In this document: positions 59,118-64,000 of the stretch, in pieces | Layout: each line of letters begins with the position of its first letter | Position numbering within the stretch: the first letter of the stretch is position 1 | NCBI RefSeq assembly: GCF_014251315.1 | Contig: NZ_CP059185.1 | Location: 391,017 to 455,016 of the forward strand | DNA from: Blattabacterium cuenoti | GTDB lineage: Bacteria > Bacteroidota > Bacteroidia > Flavobacteriales > Blattabacteriaceae | Direction of reading: 5' to 3' | Length of the DNA: 64,000 bases | The notes under the pieces: generated by a model | What the model was told of the DNA's origin: nothing | What the model saw: only the letters and a program-made list of their open reading frames with translations | Databases searched by the model: none | Translations under genes and position numbers: made by a program

Positions 59118-60150
59118 AAATGAGTTGAGAAAGAATATTTTTTATTTTATTTTCTGTTTCCATATACTCTTGATAAATATTGCTATCCACAGTAATTCCA
59201 CTTCCAGCATATAAAGTCATTTCTTTTTTATCTTCTTTGATTCTGACACATCTTAAATTAAGATACAATTCCATTTTTTTTTTATTGACTATTCCAATGT
59301 ATCCTGTATAGAAATTTCTTTCATATCCCTCATTTTTATGAATAAAATCTAAAGATTTTTTTTTTGGAAATCCACATATAGAAGGACTTGGATGCAAACG
59401 ATTTAATATTTCATAATAATCAGGGTCTTCATAAAAAGAAAAAGAAATTGGAGTTTCTAAATGTTTTAAGTGACCAATTTTTATAACTCTAGTATTTTCT
59501 ATATGAACAGAACCTTGATAAGATTTTAATAAATGAAGAATATGTTTGATTACAATTTTATGTTCTTCTATTTCTTTCATCGTCCATTTACTAGTAGATT
59601 TCCAAATAGTTCCTGCTAAAGCTGAAGTTTTTAATTTTTTATTATAGCATTTCATTAGTAATTCAGGAGAACATCCTATCCAAAATCCATAATGAAAATC
59701 ATACCAAAGATTAATTAAAGCATTGGGATAAGCATAAATTAATTTTAAAAATGTATTTCTAAAATAAAAATTCCGAAAAGGAATTTTTATAGATCTGGAT
59801 AAAACAACTTTCTTAAAAAATCCTTCTTTTATATTTTCAATAGCCTTTTTTATTAAGTTTTTATATTTACAAGAATGCCTTAAAAAGGCAGAATTTTTTT
59901 CCCAAAAAAAAGAAAAAATGTTCCCTTTTTTTTGTATATCTACATAATAAATTTTTTTTGGATATATTTTAATAGTATGATCTTGATTAAAATTTTTAAT
60001 TAAAAAAAATTTTTCACCTGCATAATCACAGTGAGAATAAAAAAATATTTTTTGATCATAAGGTTTTTTAAAAATAACAAAATTATTTTTTTTATAATAA
60101 TTTTCTATAATTTTTTTATAGAAAGAAAAATAACTAATTTTTGTTGACAT
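59110..60150 (-). CDS. menF: Isochorismate synthase
   Basis: 346 residues; converts chorismate to isochorismate, the first step of menaquinone synthesis. It shows KKVVLSRSIKIPF, FWIGCSPELLMKC, LAGTIWKST with a following EEHKIVIKHI, LHPSPSICGFPKKKSLDFI and a YTGYIGIVNKKKMELYLNLRCVRI segment of the chorismate-binding domain. The N-terminal third is strongly A+T-biased. Its start overlaps the thioesterase 3' end by 17 bases. Confidence 0.92.
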   Translation of the reverse strand: MSTKISYFSFYKKIIENYYKKNNFVIFKKPYDQKIFFYSHCDYAGEKFFLIKNFNQDHTIKIYPKKIYYVDIQKKGNIFSFFWEKNSAFLRHSCKYKNLIKKAIENIKEGFFKKVVLSRSIKIPFRNFYFRNTFLKLIYAYPNALINLWYDFHYGFWIGCSPELLMKCYNKKLKTSALAGTIWKSTSKWTMKEIEEHKIVIKHILHLLKSYQGSVHIENTRVIKIGHLKHLETPISFSFYEDPDYYEILNRLHPSPSICGFPKKKSLDFIHKNEGYERNFYTGYIGIVNKKKMELYLNLRCVRIKEDKKEMTLYAGSGITVDSNIYQEYMETENKIKNILSQLIFK

Positions 60151-60589
60151 ATTTGTTTTTATAAATTATAATATTAGTTAGTTTACAAAAACTAATGATA
60201 TTTTTTTTCTCATCAAAAACATTAACTTGAATAAAATGTAAAATATTTCCTTTATGAGAAATTTGAGCTTTGGCAAATAAAATTCCTTTTTTTATAGTTC
60301 TAATATGATTTGCAGAAATTTCAATACTAAAAACATTAAAATTATTCTTTTTTTCATTTTTAATGTTTATAAAAGAAATACAACTTCCAACACTTTCAGC
60401 TAAAATTATAGTAGCTCCTCCATGAAGATATCCAAAAGGTTGTAGTATTTTATGATTTATAGGCATTTTTGCTATCAATGTATCTAATTTAGTAGATAAA
60501 AAAACAAACTTAATTTGCATTATATTTATCAATGTGTTTTTTTTAAAATTATTTAATTCGTTTAATAATTCTTGAATTTTTTTTCTCAT
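60134..60589 (-). CDS. menI: PaaI-type hotdog thioesterase, probable DHNA-CoA hydrolase
   Basis: 151 residues, single hotdog domain. The catalytic segment FGYLHGGATIILAESVGS has the Gly-Gly and Glu of the DHNA-CoA thioesterase type, followed by SIEISANHIRTIKKG. The pathway role (releasing 1,4-dihydroxy-2-naphthoate from CoA after MenB) is inferred from adjacency to menF and the family. It overlaps menF by 17 bases. Confidence 0.82.
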   Translation of the reverse strand: MRKKIQELLNELNNFKKNTLINIMQIKFVFLSTKLDTLIAKMPINHKILQPFGYLHGGATIILAESVGSCISFINIKNEKKNNFNVFSIEISANHIRTIKKGILFAKAQISHKGNILHFIQVNVFDEKKNIISFCKLTNIIIYKNKYVNKN

Positions 60590-60695
60590 AATTAATACTA
60601 AAAAAAAGAAAAAACATAAATAAATAAAAATGAATTAATTTAATATTATTTTGTCTATTATTTTTTTAATATGCCAAAATAAAAAATCAGTAAAT

Positions 60696-61253
60696 ATGAA
60701 TATGAAAAGGAAAAAATTAGATAAAAATTATGAAAATCTTATTCCTTTAATAGGAATAGAAAATCAAATTATCGGATTTGAAAAAAAAGAAAAAATTCAT
60801 ACAGAAGGATTATTACATAGTGCAGTTTCTGTTTTTATTTTTAATTTGGAAAATAATTTAATGTTGCAAAAAAGATCTTCAAAAAAATATCATTCTTCTT
60901 TGCTTTGGACTAATACTTGTTGTAGTCATCCTAGGAAAAACGAATCTGTTTTAACAGCTGCTCATCGTTGTTTGATAGAAGAAATGGGTTTTGATTGCTT
61001 TTTAGAACAAAAGTTTAGCTTTACTTATCATGAATTTTTAAGTAATGGATTAATAGAGAATGAATTAGATCATGTTTTTGTAGGATTTTATGAAAAATCG
61101 CCAATTATAAATTTTAAAGAAGTAGACAATTGGAAATGGATTTCATTAAATGAATTAATTGAAAATATTAATGTTTATCCAGATTCTTATACCATTTGGT
61201 TAAAAATTATTGTTAAAAATTATTTAAATCAATTAAAATGTATTAAAATATGA
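60696..61253 (+). CDS. idi: Isopentenyl-diphosphate delta-isomerase, type I
   Basis: 185 residues from the ATG at 60696; a second ATG (60702) is also possible, and a TTG extension to 60651 is unlikely. It interconverts isopentenyl and dimethylallyl diphosphate for polyprenyl chains, including the menaquinone tail. The Nudix-like fold shows NTCCSHPRKNE (catalytic Cys), CLIEEMGFD and ENELDHVFVGFY (catalytic Glu region). It overlaps the next gene by 4 bases. Confidence 0.94.
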   Translation: MNMKRKKLDKNYENLIPLIGIENQIIGFEKKEKIHTEGLLHSAVSVFIFNLENNLMLQKRSSKKYHSSLLWTNTCCSHPRKNESVLTAAHRCLIEEMGFDCFLEQKFSFTYHEFLSNGLIENELDHVFVGFYEKSPIINFKEVDNWKWISLNELIENINVYPDSYTIWLKIIVKNYLNQLKCIKI

Positions 61254-61660
61254 TAGCTACTATAAGTCGAAAAGGATATTTTAGTGCGGCACATAGACTG
61301 TACAATAATCGTTGGGATTATCAAAAAAATGTTGATACATTTGGTAAATGTGCATATTTAAACTATCATGGACATAATTATGAATATATTGTAAGTATAA
61401 CAGGAGAAATAAATACGGAAACAGGATTTGTTTTCAATTTACAAAAATTGAAACATATTCTTTCTGATGAAATAGAAAAATTTTTTGATCATAAAAATAT
61501 TAATTTAGATATTAAAGAATTTTCATCTATTAATCCCACAATAGAAAATGTTGTGATTTTCATGTGGAATCAAATAAATAAAAGAATATCTTCTAACTTA
61601 AATTTAAAAATAACTTTGTACGAAACGAAAAACAATTTTGTTGAATATGAAGGAAAATAA
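61250..61660 (+). CDS. 6-pyruvoyltetrahydropterin synthase / QueD family protein
   Basis: 136 residues. Zinc ligands are seen in SAAHRLYNN and HGHNYEY, and the catalytic Cys in FGKCAYLNYHGH has the spacing of the eukaryotic-type pyruvoyltetrahydropterin synthases. A C-terminal NPTIENVVIFMW and TLYETKNNFVEYEG complete the fold. It could act in queuosine precursor (QueD) or pterin metabolism; no partner gene lies in the window. It overlaps idi by 4 bases and gcvT by 14. Confidence 0.87.
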   Translation: MIATISRKGYFSAAHRLYNNRWDYQKNVDTFGKCAYLNYHGHNYEYIVSITGEINTETGFVFNLQKLKHILSDEIEKFFDHKNINLDIKEFSSINPTIENVVIFMWNQINKRISSNLNLKITLYETKNNFVEYEGK

Positions 61661-62756
61661 TATAATTAAAAAAACTATTTTATATGATAATCACGTTCGT
61701 TTAGGGGCAAAAATGGTTAATTATTCCGGTTTTTATATGCCACTTCAATATACTTCTTCTTTGACTGAACATATGTCTGTAAGAAATTATGCTGGAATTT
61801 TTGACGTAAGTCATATGGGAAAATTCATTTTGAAAGGAAAACATTCCGAAAATCTAATTCAATATTTAACCACAAATGATCTATCTAAAATAAAAATTGG
61901 ACAAGCTCAATATACTTGTTTAATTAATAAAAAAGGAGGAATTATAGATGATTTAGTTATTTATAAAATATCAAAAGATAAATTTTTACTTATAGTTAAC
62001 GCTGTTAATATTGAGAAAAATAAGAAATGGATAAATGATCATATTACAAAATATGAATATTCTGACATAAAATTAATAGATAATTCTTTAAAATATTCTC
62101 TTTTAGCTATTCAAGGTCCATTATCTTTATTTTATATTCAAAAATTAACAAATATTTCGTTAAATAAAATTTCTTTTTATCATTTCGAAATAGGAGAATT
62201 TTCAGGGATAAAAAATATATTAATTTCTAGAACAGGATATACAGGATCTAAAGGAGTTGAAATCTATGTTTCCAATAAAAATGCGGAAAAAATATGGAAC
62301 AATATTCTAAAAATAGAAAATAAAATAATTCCTTGCGGAATAGCAAGTAGAAATTCATTGAGATTAGAAATGGGATACCGTTTATATGGACAAGATCTTT
62401 CTGAAAAAATCACTCCTATAGAAGCCAATTTATCTTGGATAATTAAATTTGAAAAAGAATTTATAGCAAAAAAAATATTACAAAGGCAAAAAAAAGAAGG
62501 AAAATATAAAAAATTTATATCCTTTATTATTGAAGATAAAAACAAAATTCCAAGAGAAAAACACTTATTAATAGATGAAAATGATACTACTATTGGTTAT
62601 GTGACTTCTGGTGTTTACTCTCCAATTCTAAAAAAAGGGATTGGATTAGGATATTTAACAAATCAAAAAAAAATAAATTCTGTATTCCTTTTTATAAGAA
62701 ATAAAAAAATCCCCATAAAGATGGTAGAATTACCTTTTATTAGAATAAAAAATTAA
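61647..62756 (+). CDS. gcvT: Aminomethyltransferase (glycine cleavage T protein)
   Basis: 369 residues from the ATG at 61647 (MKENNIIKKTILYDNH); a TTG three codons upstream opens the frame. It moves the methylene group of glycine to tetrahydrofolate. It shows GFYMPLQYTSSLTEHMSVR, GIFDVSHMGKF, GGIIDDLVIY (catalytic Asp), LISRTGYTGSKGVEIY and PCGIASRNSLRLEMGYRLYGQDL. Works with LpdA (40261-41661) and with GcvP and GcvH encoded elsewhere. Confidence 0.97.
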   Translation: MKENNIIKKTILYDNHVRLGAKMVNYSGFYMPLQYTSSLTEHMSVRNYAGIFDVSHMGKFILKGKHSENLIQYLTTNDLSKIKIGQAQYTCLINKKGGIIDDLVIYKISKDKFLLIVNAVNIEKNKKWINDHITKYEYSDIKLIDNSLKYSLLAIQGPLSLFYIQKLTNISLNKISFYHFEIGEFSGIKNILISRTGYTGSKGVEIYVSNKNAEKIWNNILKIENKIIPCGIASRNSLRLEMGYRLYGQDLSEKITPIEANLSWIIKFEKEFIAKKILQRQKKEGKYKKFISFIIEDKNKIPREKHLLIDENDTTIGYVTSGVYSPILKKGIGLGYLTNQKKINSVFLFIRNKKIPIKMVELPFIRIKN

Positions 62757-62781
62757 ATATTCAAAAAAAAATCATAGTTCT

Positions 62782-64000
62782 ATTGAAAAAAAAAACATAA
62801 TTTATTTTAAACATATTAAAAAAAATTTTTTGTTAGCTATTCCTATATTTTTTACTCAATTAGGTGTAATATTTATAGGATTATCTGATAATATAATGGT
62901 TGGTCTTTTGGGAAAAAAAGCTTTAGCCTCAGTTTCATTAGCCAATGCGGTTTTTTTTATTATGATTATTTTTGGATTGGGAATATCCACAGCTATTTCT
63001 TCTTTAATCGCATCGATAGATGTAAAAGAAGAATACAAAAAGGGGGCTATTATTTTTCATCATGGATTAGTTTTGAATTTTTTTTTATCCATATTTATGT
63101 ATGGATTAACACATATATTTTGTTATATTTTTCCTTATTTAGGACAACCTGAAGAAATATTAAATGAAACTATATCTTTTTTAAAGATAATATCCATTTC
63201 TTTTATACCTTGGATGATATTCGAAGTTTTTCGAAAATTTTCAGAAGGATTATCACTTGTAATTCCTGGTCTTATTGTAACTTGGATCTCTGCTTTTATT
63301 AATATTATACTAAATTATATATTTATCAACGGAATTTATGGGGTTCCTAAACTAGGCCTTGTTGGTGTCGCTTATGCCACTTTAGTATCTCGTACAATTA
63401 TGCTAATTGGCATTTTTATCTTGTTATATAAATACAAAAAAATACATAATTATTACAATCAGTTAGAATATTTTCTTTTAGAAAAAGAATATATGAAAAG
63501 AATATTGAAAATAGGAATTCCTTCTGGATTACATATGTTATTTGAAATGAGTGCTTTTGCTGTTTCTTCTTTTATATCAGGAAAATGTGGAATCAAAGTG
63601 TTAGCAGCGCATCAAATAGTTATTAGTTTAGTTTCTTCCACTTTTCTTTTGAGTACAGGTTTTTCTGTAGCTGCTACTATAAGAATAGGTAATCAATTTG
63701 CTTTAAAAAATTATTTAGAATTAAAAAGAATAGGAAAATCTATTTTTTTTATGGGGATTATTTTTATGTTAATCTGTAGTTCTTTCTTCTTTTTCTTTCG
63801 AAATTATATCCCTTACATTTACATAAAAAATGATGATGAAGTTATAAAACTTGCAGAAAAAATGATTGTTATTGCTAGTATTTTTCAATTATCTGACGGA
63901 TTACAAGGAATTCTTCTCGGAGCATTAAGAGGATTACAAGATGTTCATATTCCAATGTGGATTAGTTTTTTTTCTTATTGTGTTATTGCTATACCTGCAG
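62782..64000 (+). CDS. MATE-family efflux transporter, 3' end cut by window, no ATG start
   Basis: The frame is open from 62749 to the window end with no stop. From about 62827 it matches MATE transporters: FLLAIPIFFTQLGVIFIGLSD, NIMVGLLGKKALASVSLANA, GIPSGLHMLFEMSAFAVSSF and later a symmetric second half. About ten hydrophobic segments lie in the visible part. No ATG is available. Possible starts are ATT at 62752 or 62782 or TTG at 62830; I list 62782 as a compromise that leaves a basic leader before the first helix. It could be a gene that has lost its start. Confidence 0.75.
   Translation, partial: MEKKNIIYFKHIKKNFLLAIPIFFTQLGVIFIGLSDNIMVGLLGKKALASVSLANAVFFIMIIFGLGISTAISSLIASIDVKEEYKKGAIIFHHGLVLNFFLSIFMYGLTHIFCYIFPYLGQPEEILNETISFLKIISISFIPWMIFEVFRKFSEGLSLVIPGLIVTWISAFINIILNYIFINGIYGVPKLGLVGVAYATLVSRTIMLIGIFILLYKYKKIHNYYNQLEYFLLEKEYMKRILKIGIPSGLHMLFEMSAFAVSSFISGKCGIKVLAAHQIVISLVSSTFLLSTGFSVAATIRIGNQFALKNYLELKRIGKSIFFMGIIFMLICSSFFFFFRNYIPYIYIKNDDEVIKLAEKMIVIASIFQLSDGLQGILLGALRGLQDVHIPMWISFFSYCVIAIPA

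Overview
The window reads as a stretch of chromosome from a reduced-genome Bacteroidota (Flavobacteriales) endosymbiont, most likely a Blattabacterium of cockroaches or Mastotermes. The evidence is a very A+T-rich sequence (roughly a quarter to 30% G+C by eye), lysine/asparagine/isoleucine-rich proteins, overlapping or abutting genes, almost no Shine-Dalgarno sites, and marker genes of Bacteroidota type: a Bacteroidota-style RpoZ, a DUF3276/Pur-alpha protein, a long NusB, bTHX, and the order miaB - sigma54 activator - lptE - secG - groES - groEL. The strain cannot be named from this sequence alone. There are no tRNA or rRNA genes, insertion sequences, CRISPR arrays or phage genes. No gene-free stretch exceeds 300 bases; the longest is about 276 bases between pyrG and clpX, and it holds the SRP RNA.

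Layout. 1-2844: a partial metallo-beta-lactamase-fold hydrolase, menA and menB (menaquinone synthesis), and an unidentified membrane protein. 2815-26719: a block of about 24 kb read entirely on the minus strand, running rplM-rpsI-rpsB-tsf-gpmI-map-rpsL-rpsG-fusA, then the S10, spc and alpha ribosomal clusters, then rpoA-rplQ-eno-nhaD. Two consecutive glycolytic enzymes (GpmI and enolase) flank the ribosomal genes. rpmD is missing and rplX is short. 26720-36999: dnaK (+), then lipid and membrane-protein genes (psd, cdsA, ftsH, rsfS, birA, yidC) and pyrG. 37000-46500: SRP RNA, clpX, obgE, adk, lpdA, a transaldolase, rpoZ-bamD-ferritin-dapA, an RRM protein and pncB. 46500-52000: miaB, a sigma54 activator, lptE, secG, groES, groEL and a strong terminator. 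52000-57750: kdsC, a Pur-alpha-like protein, an MsbA-like ABC exporter, nusB, yajC, coaE, a tiny bTHX gene and a zinc metallopeptidase. 57800-64000: type II NADH dehydrogenase, menF plus a hotdog thioesterase, idi, a PTPS-like gene, gcvT and a partial MATE transporter.

Together the genes cover ribosome assembly, protein export (SRP RNA, SecY, SecG, YajC, YidC, FtsH), chaperones (DnaK, GroES/EL, ClpX), a menaquinone-linked respiratory chain, lower glycolysis, phosphatidylethanolamine synthesis, remnants of outer-membrane biogenesis (BamD, LptE, KdsC), lysine synthesis and cofactor metabolism.

I found no clearly new multigene system. The best lead is regulatory. A sensorless sigma54 activator lies two genes before groESL, and a sigma54-like -24/-12 element sits before groES; a Bacteroidota-type vegetative promoter can be read in the same bases. 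Related 7-1-7 palindromes lie upstream of dnaK, miaB and groES. Several enzymes carry unusual substitutions at conserved positions (Map, CdsA, BirA, Adk).
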